Assembly (NCBI GenBank): GCA_029240655.1 | Contig: JARDZW010000008.1 | Coordinates: forward strand, 1 to 35,660 | Length of the DNA stretch: 35,660 bases | Reading direction: 5' to 3' | From: Chloroflexota bacterium | Lineage (GTDB): Bacteria > Chloroflexota > Limnocylindria > Limnocylindrales > CSP1-4 | Shown: positions 8,087-17,695 of the stretch, in pieces | Layout: each line of letters begins with the position of its first letter | Position numbering within the stretch: position 1 is the stretch's first letter | Program-made: the position numbers and the translations under genes | Notes under the pieces: model-generated | Database searches by the model: none | The model's input: the letters and a program-made list of their open reading frames with translations, nothing else | Told to the model about the DNA's origin: nothing

Positions 8087-9501
8087 CGACACCGGTCGCG
8101 GAGGGACCCGCGTCGGACCTCGCCCGCCGCCTCGAACGGTTCCGGGCCGCGGTCCGGGCCGCGCCCGGCAACGAGACCGATCCCCTCCCCCATGCGCCGA
8201 TCCCGACCGCGGACCTGGCGGCGCGCCTCGCCTCGACGCTCGACGGCGAGGTCGTGACGGTCCGGGGCGGCCGGTTCGTCCGGGTGGAAGGTCGCTCGGT
8301 CGACATCCCGGTGGATCGGCGGCGGTTGGCGGGACTGCCCGGCCAGCCGCCCCCGGACCGCCCGCTCGTCTGCCTCGATACCGAGACGACGGGCCTGGCG
8401 ACGGCGGCGGGCACGGTGGCGTTCCTGATCGGGCTCGGCTGGTGGGAAGGGGAACGGTTCCGGCAGGTCCAGCTGCTGCTGCCCGACCACGCGGACGAGG
8501 GAGCACTGCTCGACGAGCTCGCCCGGCACGTCCCGCCCGACGCCTGGCTCGTGACCTACAACGGCCGAGGATTCGACTGGCCGTTGCTCGTGGCTCGCTA
8601 CCGGATGGCTCGGCGCGCGGCTCCCGTCCACGACGGGCACCTCGATCTGCTGCCGGTCGTCCGGCGCCTGTTCCGCCACCGGATGGACGACGCCCGGCTC
8701 CAGACGGTCGAGCGCGCATTGCTCGGCGTCGAGCGCCACGACGACGTCGACGGCTGGGAGATCCCCGGGCGGTATCTCGGATTCCTGCGGGGCGGACCGG
8801 CGGAGCCGTTGGCCGCGGTCGTGCGCCACAACGACGAAGACGTCCGATCCCTGGCCCGCCTCATCGCCTTGCTGGATGCGGGCTACACCTCGCCCGAGGC
8901 GCGCCGGGACGCCCCGATCGGCGATGTGGCGGGCCTCGCCCGGGCCTTCGTGCGGGCACGCCGACCCGAGGAGGCGCTGGCCTGTCTCGATGAGGTCCTC
9001 GAGCGGGCCGATGCACCGGTGTCGACGGTCGTCGAGGTGCCCCGACCCGTCGTCGCGATCACGCCCCCACGAACCGCGGTCCCGTGGTGGTCGCCGCAAG
9101 CGCGTGCCGACTTCGGCGGTCCGCCGCGGAACCGTGACCGCGGACCGTCGAGCTGGCACCGGACGGCGGCCTTCGCCGCGACCTGGGATGCACAACGTGT
9201 CGCCCTCGACCGCGCGCATCTCCTGCGCCGCCTTGGTCGGTATGCCGATTCAGCCGAGGCGTGGACGGGCGTCGCAGCCGGGCCGGGCCGGACCGCGATC
9301 GTCGCCTGGATCGAGATCGCGAAGCTCCGCGAGCACCGCCTGGGCGATCCCGCCGGCGCCCTCGAAGCGGCACTCCGGGGCGTCGCGGCGGCGGACCGAC
9401 GGCGTCAGCTCGCGCTGCCGGAACCCGCGCTGGAGGCGGACCTGCGTCATCGACTCGCACGGCTGCGCCGGCGGCTGGCTCAGCGTCGCACCGTCGCCTG
9501 A
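8083..9501 (+). CDS. mrfB: YprB/MrfB-like ribonuclease H-like 3'-5' exonuclease with C-terminal TPR-like region
   Basis: CLDTETTGLATAAGTVAFLIGLG...YNGRGFDWPLL...HLDLLPVVRRLFRHRMDDARLQTVERALLG...HNDEDVRSLARL; GTG start at 8083 overlaps the helicase stop (GTGA). Confidence 0.85.
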   Translation: MTTPVAEGPASDLARRLERFRAAVRAAPGNETDPLPHAPIPTADLAARLASTLDGEVVTVRGGRFVRVEGRSVDIPVDRRRLAGLPGQPPPDRPLVCLDTETTGLATAAGTVAFLIGLGWWEGERFRQVQLLLPDHADEGALLDELARHVPPDAWLVTYNGRGFDWPLLVARYRMARRAAPVHDGHLDLLPVVRRLFRHRMDDARLQTVERALLGVERHDDVDGWEIPGRYLGFLRGGPAEPLAAVVRHNDEDVRSLARLIALLDAGYTSPEARRDAPIGDVAGLARAFVRARRPEEALACLDEVLERADAPVSTVVEVPRPVVAITPPRTAVPWWSPQARADFGGPPRNRDRGPSSWHRTAAFAATWDAQRVALDRAHLLRRLGRYADSAEAWTGVAAGPGRTAIVAWIEIAKLREHRLGDPAGALEAALRGVAAADRRRQLALPEPALEADLRHRLARLRRRLAQRRTVA

Positions 9502-9519
9502 CTCCGCGCGTTCCGGCTC

Positions 9520-10506
9520 CTAGGCCTCCGCATCGAGGGCGGCTCGGACCGGGCCGGCGAGGGCTTCGAGCGTTGGACGATCGAACGGCGCCGGCCAATC
9601 GAACATCACGGCACCCAGCCCCGCATCGCGGTACCGGCGGAGCTCGGTGATCACCGAATCCACTGGCCCGGCGAACGGCGAGCCCAGCGCCATCTGCAAC
9701 GCCGCTTCGCGCGGCATCGCCTGGTGCTGGAGGATCGCGGTGAGCGCTTCGACCGCCTCCTCCCGGGTCGGGCGGATGCACGGCGCGGGCAAGCCCGCCG
9801 TCCGCTCGATCGACGTCGGGTCGCGGCCGACGACGCGGCAATGCTCGTCCAGGATCTCGCTGCGCCGGCGGAACGACTCGGGCGAATCCTGGTCCGCGTT
9901 CCAGACATCCGCGTACTGCGCCACGAACCGGAGGGTGCGCTTCTCTCCGCTCCCGCCGATGGTTAGCGGAAGCCGCTCCTGGATCGGCTGCGGATCATTG
10001 CGTGCATCGACCGCCGAAAACCACTGGCCGTCGTGGGCCACCGATCCCCCGTCCAGGAGGCCGCGACAGATCGCGGCGGCCTCGCCCATCCGGTCGAGCC
10101 GCTGGCCAAGAGACGGGAACTCGAACCCGAACGCCTGATGCTCGCGCTCGAACCATCCGGCTCCGAGACCCAGCGCCGCCCGGCCCCCCGTCGCGTGGTC
10201 CAGGGCCGTCGCCATCTTCACGAGCAGGCCCGGGTTCCGATACCCGGCGCCCGAGACGAGACAGCCCATCCGCGCCCGGCTCGTCACGCCAGCCCAACCG
10301 AACAGGATCGACCAACCCTCGAAGACCGGGCCGTCGAGGTAACCCAGGTCACCGACCCCCGCGGCGGCCTGGGGGAAGAAGTGGTCGTTGCTCCAGAGAT
10401 CGTCGAAGCCGAGCTCGTCGATGTCGTGGCCGATGGCCATCAGCGCAGGCCAGGCCACGTACTGACCCCAGACCTGGAAGCCGAGGCGGAGGCGCGTGGA
10501 AGGCAT
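9520..10506 (-). CDS. LLM-class (luciferase-like, F420-dependent type) oxidoreductase
   Basis: LRLGFQVWGQYVAWPALMAIGHDIDELGFDDLWSNDHFFP... ALGLGAGWFEREHQAFGF... LTIGGSGEKRTLRFVAQYADVWN. Confidence 0.85.
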   Translation of the reverse strand: MPSTRLRLGFQVWGQYVAWPALMAIGHDIDELGFDDLWSNDHFFPQAAAGVGDLGYLDGPVFEGWSILFGWAGVTSRARMGCLVSGAGYRNPGLLVKMATALDHATGGRAALGLGAGWFEREHQAFGFEFPSLGQRLDRMGEAAAICRGLLDGGSVAHDGQWFSAVDARNDPQPIQERLPLTIGGSGEKRTLRFVAQYADVWNADQDSPESFRRRSEILDEHCRVVGRDPTSIERTAGLPAPCIRPTREEAVEALTAILQHQAMPREAALQMALGSPFAGPVDSVITELRRYRDAGLGAVMFDWPAPFDRPTLEALAGPVRAALDAEA

Positions 10507-10508
10507 GA

Positions 10509-11567
10509 TCAAACCTCCGCCACGGTGACCACGGCGCCGGTCCGGGCGGACTCCTCGGCGGCCTCCATGATCCGCAATCCGCGCACGGAATCGAGCGGAT
10601 CGACCGGGCGCTCGCCGGTCCCCCGGACCGCATCCCGGAAGGCTTCGTAGTACCAGCGGTAGTCGCCCCTCTCGGTCGGGACCGGCGTGACCGAGCCGTC
10701 GCTCGCGTAGATGCGACCCCATCGCTCGGGCGGGTCCTCGCCGAACCCGGGATCGTCGGGGCGCAGGCCCGCCAGGAGCTGCTCCTCCTGGGGGTCGCCG
10801 TCCTCCTTCACGTACTCACCGCCGAGACCTCGGATCCGGAACCGCGGTCCGGTTCGAGCGGCGATCAACGATGTCCACAGTCGCGATCTGACGCCGCCCG
10901 CGTGGTCGATGGCGACGAACGTGGAATCCTCGACCTGACTGCCGTCCCGGCGCCGGTCCATCTGGGCAAAGACCCGGCGAGCCCCACCGAACAGGACCAG
11001 GCTGTGGTCCACGAGGTGTGCCCCCAGATCGCGATGCGGACCCCCGGCCTCCTCGGCGGTTTCGCGCCACTGGTCGCCGACGACGCCCCAGCGCTCGAAC
11101 CGCGCCTCGAAGCTGTCGATCTCCCCGAGGGTGCCTGCCGCCAGAAGGGACTTCAAGGTCAGGAAGTCTCCGTCCCCGCGTCGGTTCTGGTAGACGGACA
11201 GGATCCGCCCGGAGCGTTCGGCGGCTTCGAGCAGCGCCTCGGCTTCCGGGACATCCATCGCGATGGGCTTGTCGACGACGACGTGCCGCCCGGCCTCCAG
11301 CGCGCGGATCCCGATCGGCACATGGGACCGGTTCGGGGTCACGACGACGACCACCTCGACATCGCCGTGGTCGAGGAGCTCGTCGACGGTCGCGACGACC
11401 GTCGCTCCGGGGTGCTCGGCGGCTGCCTGCGCCCGCCGTTCCGAATTCGAGGTGGAGATGACGGCCAACCGCAGGCCGTCCACCGCATCGATGTAGGGAG
11501 CATGGAACAGGCGACCGGCCAGCCCGTAGCCGACCATGCCGACGCCGATCGAGCCGCGCGACGCCAT
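10509..11567 (-). CDS. Gfo/Idh/MocA-family oxidoreductase (paralogue 1)
   Basis: GVGMVGYGLAGRLFHAPYIDAVDGLRL Rossmann start; VVVDKPIAMDVPEAEALLEAA motif. Confidence 0.88.
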   Translation of the reverse strand: MASRGSIGVGMVGYGLAGRLFHAPYIDAVDGLRLAVISTSNSERRAQAAAEHPGATVVATVDELLDHGDVEVVVVVTPNRSHVPIGIRALEAGRHVVVDKPIAMDVPEAEALLEAAERSGRILSVYQNRRGDGDFLTLKSLLAAGTLGEIDSFEARFERWGVVGDQWRETAEEAGGPHRDLGAHLVDHSLVLFGGARRVFAQMDRRRDGSQVEDSTFVAIDHAGGVRSRLWTSLIAARTGPRFRIRGLGGEYVKEDGDPQEEQLLAGLRPDDPGFGEDPPERWGRIYASDGSVTPVPTERGDYRWYYEAFRDAVRGTGERPVDPLDSVRGLRIMEAAEESARTGAVVTVAEV

Positions 11568-11577
11568 CGTTCGCGCC

Positions 11578-12819
11578 CTAGCCGGCGAGGTAGGGCGTGG
11601 CGACCTCGCAGAACCGCTCGGCGACCCGCCGCGCCGCCGCCTCGTCGTCGCTCATGCGCAGCCCGAACGGCGCCAGGTTCGCGTCGAACACGCCGATGCC
11701 GATGCTCAGCGAGCGTGCCAGCAACGCGTCGGTCAGGGGCAGCATCCCGCGGTAGTAGTCGGCCTCGCCCGTGCCGTAGCAGGAGCAGTCGAAGGGGCAG
11801 CCCTTGCCGCTGACGGTCCGTCGCTGGAGCAGATGCTCCATGTTCGAATAGACGTGCCAGCCGGATGCGTCGAGCGTGATCGAGCCGAGCTCTGTGGCGA
11901 CGTTCCGGGCGACCTCCGCCGAGGGGAAGGTCACCACGAGGTGCGTTGCGAGATCGCCCTCGGGATCCACCACTGTCCGAAAGCCGAGCCCGGGCAGGTC
12001 CGCGATCATCGTCTTCACGATCTTCTTGTTCGCGCGGAGATGCGTCCGGATCAGGTCGAGCTTGCGGACCTGTGCCAGGAGCACCGCGCCCGACAGCTCC
12101 GTCATCCGGAAGTTCATGCCGAGGAACGGGCGCTCCGCGTACTTCGAGCCGAGCCGGTTCGGCGCGTGACCCTGGTCGTGGATCGCGAAGAGCCGGCCGT
12201 ACAGGTCCTCGTCGTCCGTCACGATCATCCCGCCGTCGCCGCAGGTGATGGTCTTGTACTCGTTGAAGCTGTAGACCCCGGTCGCGCCGATGCCGCCGAC
12301 GCCCTGGCCCTGGTACGTAGCGCCGAAGGCTTGCGCGCAGTCCTCGATGATCGGGATGCCGTGGCGGTCGGCGACGTCCTTCAGCTCGTCGAGCCGGGCC
12401 GGCGCCCCCAGCATGTGGACGACGATGATCGCCCGCGTCCGTGGCGTGATCCTCGCCTCGACGTCGGCCGGATCGAGGTTGAATGAGTCATCGACCTCCG
12501 CGAGGACCGGCGTCGCCCGGGCATAGACGATCGCGGAGATCGAGGCGACGAACGTGAAGCCGGGCACGATCACTTCGTCGCCGGGTCCGATCCCCAGTCC
12601 GAGCAGGGAGATCCACAGCCCGCCGGAACCGCCTCCGCTCAGGCCCAGGGCGTACCTGACCCCGGCCAACGAGGCGATCTCCACCTCGACGTGCCGGACC
12701 TTCGCCCCGAAGTCGGGATCGTCGGCACTGCCGTAACGGCTCAGGGAGCGGCTGGTAAGGACCTGCATGACCTCGGCGATCTCTTCCTCGCCGATCAGCT
12801 CTACGCCTGGTCCGGGCAT
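11578..12819 (-). CDS. DegT/DnrJ/EryC1/StrS-family PLP aminotransferase (paralogue 1)
   Basis: GDEVIVPGFTFVASISAIVYARATPVLAEVD...IIEDCAQAFGATYQG...YSFNEYKTITCGDGGMIVTDD (PLP lysine present). True start MPGPGVELIGEEEI at 12819; the upstream extension to 12855 is translated operator. Confidence 0.88.
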   Translation of the reverse strand: MPGPGVELIGEEEIAEVMQVLTSRSLSRYGSADDPDFGAKVRHVEVEIASLAGVRYALGLSGGGSGGLWISLLGLGIGPGDEVIVPGFTFVASISAIVYARATPVLAEVDDSFNLDPADVEARITPRTRAIIVVHMLGAPARLDELKDVADRHGIPIIEDCAQAFGATYQGQGVGGIGATGVYSFNEYKTITCGDGGMIVTDDEDLYGRLFAIHDQGHAPNRLGSKYAERPFLGMNFRMTELSGAVLLAQVRKLDLIRTHLRANKKIVKTMIADLPGLGFRTVVDPEGDLATHLVVTFPSAEVARNVATELGSITLDASGWHVYSNMEHLLQRRTVSGKGCPFDCSCYGTGEADYYRGMLPLTDALLARSLSIGIGVFDANLAPFGLRMSDDEAAARRVAERFCEVATPYLAG

Positions 12820-12838
12820 GCCGGCTCTCCCCTCTATC

Positions 12839-12856
12839 CGTGCAACCGATTGCACG
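12839..12856. promoter_or_regulatory. LacI-family type operator CGTGCAACCGATTGCACG (site 1)
   Basis: 7-bp perfect inverted arms CGTGCAA / TTGCACG with central CG; between divergent genes 11578-12819(-) and 12930(+); near-identical copy at 23041-23056. Confidence 0.75.
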
Positions 12857-12877
12857 GCACCCTACCAGCGCGATAAT
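12850..12877 (+). promoter_or_regulatory. Putative plus-strand promoter: -35 TTGCAC (12850-12855, inside operator 1), 16-nt spacer, -10 GATAAT (12872-12877)
   Basis: GATAAT is 5/6 of TATAAT; -35 is weak and coincides with the operator half-site. Confidence 0.4.
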
Positions 12878-12888
12878 CTGACCGTCAA
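12859..12888 (-). promoter_or_regulatory. Putative minus-strand promoter: -35 TTGACG (12883-12888), 18-nt spacer, -10 TAGGGT (12859-12864)
   Basis: Hexamers read directly; operator 1 covers the expected start site. Confidence 0.4.
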
Positions 12889-12929
12889 CATCGGAGGCTG
12901 GCGGGACGAGCGGAGGGTCGGGAAACGAC

Positions 12930-13823
12930 GTGAGCGATCTCCTCGAACGAGTGGCGGGCGCGCCGATCACGTGGGGCGTGGACGGTTCACCGGGCTGGGG
13001 TTACCTGATGGACCGGGACCGGGTCCTGCGCGAGATGGTCGAAAGCGGCCTCTCGGCAACGGAGCTCGGCCCCGATGGCTACCTGCCGACTGATCCATCA
13101 GAGCTCAGGGACTACCTCGCTCAGTTCGACCTGAGCATCGTCGGCGGCTTCGTGCCGGCCCTGCTGTATCGGCCCGACCAGATCGCGGCCCAGCTCGAGT
13201 ACGTGACGCGGGCGGCACGACAGCTGGCGAGTACGGGCTCCAAGGTATTGGTGCTGGGGCCGTCGTCGCATCATCCCGGGTATGACACGTCGGTCGACAT
13301 GAACGCCGACGAATGGACGGCGTTCCTCACCAACCTGCGGCGCCTCGAGGGTGTCGTCAACGACGCTGGTCTCGAGACCGCCCTGCACCCGCATTGGGGC
13401 ATGGCGATCGAGACCGGCAAGCACATCGACCGATTGCTCGAATCGTCCTCCGTGGGCCTGTGTCTCGACACCGGCCACGTCTACCTGGCCGGCACGGATC
13501 CCGTCGATGTCGCGCGCGCGGCGCGCGGTCGGGTCCTCCACGTCCACCTCAAGGACGTCGACCCGGCCAAGGCCGCGCAGGTTCGGAGCGGCGAGGTCCC
13601 CTTCCGCGAGTCCGTCATCGACGGCCTGTTCGTGCCCCTCGGGCAGGGTGGCGTCGACATCGCCGGGGTGATCGCCGCGCTCGAAGCCGACGGGTACCGC
13701 GGCTGGTACGTCATCGAGCAGGACGTGTCGCTCAAGGGCGAGCCCCCGGCCGGCGAGGGCCCGAAGACGGACGCCGTCGCCAGCGTCGCGTACCTGGGCA
13801 GCCTGGCCGGAGCGCCTGCGTGA
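12930..13823 (+). CDS. IolE-like sugar phosphate isomerase/epimerase (TIM barrel; inosose dehydratase family)
   Basis: APITWGVDGSPGWGYLMDRDRVLREMVESGLSATELGPDGYLP...LHPHWGMAIETGKHIDRLLESSSVGLCLDTGHVYLAGTDPV...HVHLKDVDPAKA; strong IolE/MocC-type signature. Confidence 0.85.
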   Translation: MSDLLERVAGAPITWGVDGSPGWGYLMDRDRVLREMVESGLSATELGPDGYLPTDPSELRDYLAQFDLSIVGGFVPALLYRPDQIAAQLEYVTRAARQLASTGSKVLVLGPSSHHPGYDTSVDMNADEWTAFLTNLRRLEGVVNDAGLETALHPHWGMAIETGKHIDRLLESSSVGLCLDTGHVYLAGTDPVDVARAARGRVLHVHLKDVDPAKAAQVRSGEVPFRESVIDGLFVPLGQGGVDIAGVIAALEADGYRGWYVIEQDVSLKGEPPAGEGPKTDAVASVAYLGSLAGAPA

Positions 13824-14743
13824 GCCAGCGGGCAGTGAGCGGCCTCGAGTCGACGTGCGTCCTCCCGGTGGGGGCCATGCTGGGTGAGTGCCCGACCTGG
13901 AACCCCGCCGACGCCCGGCTCTACTGGATCGACATCGACGGCCGGGCGATCCACCGGTACGACCCGGCGTCCGGTCTCGACGAGCAGCGTCCGACCCCGG
14001 GGCGTCCTGGCTCGCTGGCCCTCACCGCCACCCCGGGACGACTCCTCGTCGCGCTGGAGGGCCGGCTCGGCTTCTTCGAGTGGCCCTCGGGAGCTTGGAG
14101 TGACTGGATCGCGCTCGAGCCGGAGGGGCTCGGCAATCGCCTCAACGACGGGCGATGCGACCCGGCCGGCCGTTTCTGGGTCGGGTCGATGTTCGATCCC
14201 GCCGCGGCCGGCAAGACCACGGGGCTGCTCCATCGGATCGAACCGGACGGATCGGCGGTCACGGTGCGGTCGCGGATCGGCGTGGCGAACGGGCTCGCGT
14301 TCTCGCCGGACGGGCGAACGATGTACTTCGCCGACACCCACCGCGAGACCGTCTGGGCCTACGACTACGACGTCGATACCGGCGCGGCGACCAACGAGCG
14401 AGTCTTCCTGGACTTCGGGCCGTTGCCGGGCCGGCCGGACGGGGCGGCCGTCGACGAAGCCGGCTGCTACTGGATCGCCTGCGTCACGGGCGGGACGGTC
14501 CTGCGGATCACGCCGACGGGGACCATCGATCGGCGGATCCGCGTGCCGGTCTCGAAACCGACGATGCCGGCGTTCGGCGGCCCGGGTCTCGGGACGCTGT
14601 TCATCACCACGATCGGTGGCGGTGGATCCCACGGGGTCGACCCGAGCGAGCCCGACGCCGGCGGCCTCTTCGCGCTCGAGCCCGGTGTGAGCGGGTTGCC
14701 CGAGCCGCAGTTCGCCGGCGGTCCAAGCGCGGGGGTGATGTGA
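13820..14743 (+). CDS. SMP-30/gluconolactonase/LRE-family protein
   Basis: MLGECPTWNPADARLYWIDIDGRAIHRYDP...NRLNDGRCDPAGRFWVGSM...NGLAFSPDGRTMYFADTHRETVWAYDYD; GTG start at 13820 overlaps upstream stop. Confidence 0.9.
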   Translation: MSQRAVSGLESTCVLPVGAMLGECPTWNPADARLYWIDIDGRAIHRYDPASGLDEQRPTPGRPGSLALTATPGRLLVALEGRLGFFEWPSGAWSDWIALEPEGLGNRLNDGRCDPAGRFWVGSMFDPAAAGKTTGLLHRIEPDGSAVTVRSRIGVANGLAFSPDGRTMYFADTHRETVWAYDYDVDTGAATNERVFLDFGPLPGRPDGAAVDEAGCYWIACVTGGTVLRITPTGTIDRRIRVPVSKPTMPAFGGPGLGTLFITTIGGGGSHGVDPSEPDAGGLFALEPGVSGLPEPQFAGGPSAGVM

Positions 14744-15741
14744 GCGCGGCGACGCTTCCGCCGGTCTGGTTCGAGCGACCGGTGCTCGCCGAGCTCGCGG
14801 CGAGCGTGGCGGCCCGATGCACGATCCTGGGACCGGCCACGGGCGACGACCCGTTCGCCGGCCTCGGCACGGCCATCGCCGCGGTCGTGGGGGCCGCGCC
14901 GTACGGCGACACGGCGATGGAGCGCGCCCCGGGACTGGTAGTCATCGCCCGGACCGGCATCGGCTACGACGCGATCGACGTCGCGGCCGCGACCCGACGC
15001 GGGATCCTGGTCTGCAACACGCCCGACGGCCCGACGATCTCGACGGCCGAACATGCGGTCACGCTGATGTTGCTCGTCGCCAAGAACGTGAAGGCCGCCG
15101 AGGGCGCGCTCCGGGCCGGCAGCGCGGCGGGCTACTACAGCCGCCACGACGGCATCGAGCTCGATGGGAAGGTCCTTGGCCTGGTCGGCTTCGGTCGGAT
15201 CGCGCGGCATGTCGCCCGGATCGCCGCTGGCCTCGGGATGCGCGTCGCGACCTTCGACCCGTACCTCCCCGCCTCCGCCGTGCCCGCCGGGATCGACCGG
15301 GCGGACAGCCTCGACGCACTCCTGGCGGGCGCCGACGTCGTGTCCGTGCACGTCCCCCTGACCGACGAGTCGCGCGGCCTCTTCGGTGCCGCCCAGTTCG
15401 CGGCGATGAAACCGGGCGCCGTATTCATCAACACGGCCCGCGGCGGTCTGGTGGACCAGGGCGCCCTCCTCGGCGCGCTCGATGCTGGGCACCTGTTCGG
15501 CGCGGGCCTCGACGTCACGTCGCCGGAGCCGCTCCCCCCGGGCCATCCGTTGCTGGGTCGCGACGACGTCGTCGTCACCCCGCACGTCGCCTCCGCGACC
15601 GCGGACGGCAAGGCGCGCGTCTTCCGGGTTGCCTTCGAGGCGGCCATGGCCGCTGTCGAGGGGCGCCGGCCGGAACATCTGGTCAATCCCGAGGTCTGGG
15701 AGCGCAACGCATCGGCGCCGTACGCAGGAGTGGGCAAGTGA
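14740..15741 (+). CDS. D-isomer specific 2-hydroxyacid dehydrogenase (NAD-binding)
   Basis: ARTGIGYDAIDVAAATRRGILVCNTP...GKVLGLVGFGRIARHVA...VHVPLTDESRGLFG...FINTARGGLVDQGAL...VVTPHVAS; GTG start at 14740 overlaps upstream stop. Confidence 0.9.
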   Translation: MSAATLPPVWFERPVLAELAASVAARCTILGPATGDDPFAGLGTAIAAVVGAAPYGDTAMERAPGLVVIARTGIGYDAIDVAAATRRGILVCNTPDGPTISTAEHAVTLMLLVAKNVKAAEGALRAGSAAGYYSRHDGIELDGKVLGLVGFGRIARHVARIAAGLGMRVATFDPYLPASAVPAGIDRADSLDALLAGADVVSVHVPLTDESRGLFGAAQFAAMKPGAVFINTARGGLVDQGALLGALDAGHLFGAGLDVTSPEPLPPGHPLLGRDDVVVTPHVASATADGKARVFRVAFEAAMAAVEGRRPEHLVNPEVWERNASAPYAGVGK

Positions 15742-16913
15742 CGAAGACGATCGGGATCGGCGTGGTCGGATTCGGGTGGATGGGGCAGGCGCACAGCCGC
15801 GCCTACCGCGACATCCCGGTGTACTTCGCGGAGACCGCGATCCGGCCCCGACTCGTGGCGGTCGCGGACAACGTCCCAGACCGGCTCGACCTCGCCCGCG
15901 ACAATTTCGGGTTCGAAGCGGGGCACCTCGACTGGCGCGAGCTCATCGCCCGTGACGACGTCGACGTCGTCGACGTCACGGCGCCCAACGCCCTTCACCG
16001 CGAGATCGTCGAAGCCGCGGCGGCCGCGGGCAAGCACATCGCGTGCGAGAAGCCCGTGGGCATCGATCCCGAAGCGACGGCCGCGATCGAGCTCGCAGGC
16101 CGGCGGGCGGGCGTCGTCACCGGCTGCGGCTACAACTACCGCTGGGCGCCGCTCGTGCAGCACACCCGCCAGCTCATCGCGGACGGCCGCCTGGGCGACC
16201 TGACCCATTACCGCGGGCGGTTCTTCTCGATGTACGGCCGCGACCGGTTTGGCCTGCTGTCGTGGCGCTTCCTCCAGGAAGAAGCCGGCTACGGGGTCCT
16301 GAGCGACCTCATGTCCCACGCGATCGACATGGCCCAGTTCCTGTGCGGACCGATCAGCCGGGTCGTCGCGGTCAAGGAGACCTTCATCAAGCAACGACCC
16401 CTGCCGACGCCCGGCTCAGGCACGCACTACGAGCGTGGCAAGCCCGACGACCCGACCGGCGCGGTGACCAACGAGGACTATGTCGGGGCACTGGTCGAGT
16501 TCGAGAGCGGGGCGCGCGGCACGCTCGAATGCGACCGATCCATCGTCGGGCCGCAGAGCTCCATGGCCTTCGAGCTCAACGGCTCCAAGGGCGCCATCGG
16601 GTGGGATCACGAGAAGCTCAACCAGCTGCGGCTGTACCTTCCCGAGGAGCAGCCCAACGACGGGTTCATCGAGGTCCTCGGCGGCGACGCCTTCCCGAAC
16701 CACGGGAACATCGTCCCGGGCGGCGGCAACTCGATCGGCTACGAGGACATGAAGCTGATCGAGGCGCTGGCGTTCCTCAAGTCCGTCGCCGCGGGGCAGC
16801 CCCACGATCCGGGCTTCACGCAGGCCCTGGCCAACGCTTCGGTCGCCGCGGCGATGGTCCGTTCGTGGTCGTCGGGGGCTTGGGAGGACGTCGTCAGTCT
16901 GCGCATCGAGTGA
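15738..16913 (+). CDS. Gfo/Idh/MocA-family oxidoreductase (paralogue 2)
   Basis: GIGVVGFGWMGQAHSRAYRDIPVYF...HIACEKPVGIDPEATAAIELA...LLSWRFLQEEAGYGVLSDLMSHAIDMAQFL; GTG start at 15738 overlaps upstream stop. Confidence 0.88.
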   Translation: MTKTIGIGVVGFGWMGQAHSRAYRDIPVYFAETAIRPRLVAVADNVPDRLDLARDNFGFEAGHLDWRELIARDDVDVVDVTAPNALHREIVEAAAAAGKHIACEKPVGIDPEATAAIELAGRRAGVVTGCGYNYRWAPLVQHTRQLIADGRLGDLTHYRGRFFSMYGRDRFGLLSWRFLQEEAGYGVLSDLMSHAIDMAQFLCGPISRVVAVKETFIKQRPLPTPGSGTHYERGKPDDPTGAVTNEDYVGALVEFESGARGTLECDRSIVGPQSSMAFELNGSKGAIGWDHEKLNQLRLYLPEEQPNDGFIEVLGGDAFPNHGNIVPGGGNSIGYEDMKLIEALAFLKSVAAGQPHDPGFTQALANASVAAAMVRSWSSGAWEDVVSLRIE

Positions 16914-16926
16914 GGTACTCGCCGGG

Positions 16927-17688
16927 ATGCTGAAGAACACGACGAAGGCGAAGCTGGCCGAGGGAAAGGCCGTCTTCGGCTGCTTCGTCCGGACCGCCGA
17001 GCCGTCGCTGATCGAATACGTCGCCCTGCTCGGCTGGGACTTCCTCGTGCTCGACGCCGAGCATGGGACGCTCCTGCCGAACCAGGTCGAGGACCTGTGC
17101 CGGGCCATCGAACCGCGCGGGGTGACGCCGATGGTGCGGGTGACCACGAACGACCCCCCGACGATCCTGCGCTACCTCGATACGGGCGCGCACGGCGCCC
17201 ACATCCCGTGGGTCAACACCGCCGCGGAGGCCGAGCGTGCCGTGCAGTCCGTGAAGTACTCGCCTCGCGGCATCCGCGGGCTGGCCGGCAGCCGGGCGTC
17301 GGAATGGGGCCTGCGCGAACCCCTGAGTGACTTCGTCGCGCGCTCCAACCGCGAAACGCTCGTCGTGGTCCAGGTCGAGACCCAGGACGCCGTCGACGCC
17401 ATCGACGACTATCTGGCGATCGATGGCGTGGACGTGCTGTTCCTCGGGCCGACCGACCTCAGCCAGTCCCTGGGTCATCCCGGGGATCTGCGCCATCCCG
17501 ACGTCCTGGCCGCCATGGACCGCGTCGCGTCGGCCGTCGTCGGATCGGACAAGGTGCTCGGGATCTACGCGGGCACTGCGGACATGACGCGCGAGTGGCT
17601 GGATCGCGGGGCACGCTACTTCACGACCTCACTGGAGCCGTTCCTCCGGGATGGCATGACCCGGCACCTGGAGCACGTTCGAGGATGA
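16927..17688 (+). CDS. HpcH/HpaI-family class II aldolase
   Basis: FGCFVRTAEPSLIEYVALLGWDFLVLDAEHGTLLPNQVEDLCRAIE...PWVNTAAEAERAVQSVKYSPRGIRGLAGSRAS...VVVQVETQDAVDAIDDYLAIDGVDVLFLGPTDLSQSLG. Confidence 0.9.
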   Translation: MLKNTTKAKLAEGKAVFGCFVRTAEPSLIEYVALLGWDFLVLDAEHGTLLPNQVEDLCRAIEPRGVTPMVRVTTNDPPTILRYLDTGAHGAHIPWVNTAAEAERAVQSVKYSPRGIRGLAGSRASEWGLREPLSDFVARSNRETLVVVQVETQDAVDAIDDYLAIDGVDVLFLGPTDLSQSLGHPGDLRHPDVLAAMDRVASAVVGSDKVLGIYAGTADMTREWLDRGARYFTTSLEPFLRDGMTRHLEHVRG

Positions 17689-17695
17689 CGAAGCC

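Noticed and set aside
6155-8719. Minus-strand 854-aa ORF opposite the YprA/YprB-type genes
   Set aside because: Antisense shadow; Arg-rich composition without domain motifs, and it spans the junction of two well-supported plus-strand genes.
12820-12855. N-terminal extension 'MQSVARIEGRAG' of the aminotransferase ORF, and the similar 'MQSVARTLAYRR' extension at 22943-23056
   Set aside because: Not a shared peptide motif; both are translations of the LacI-type operator palindrome upstream of the real start codons.
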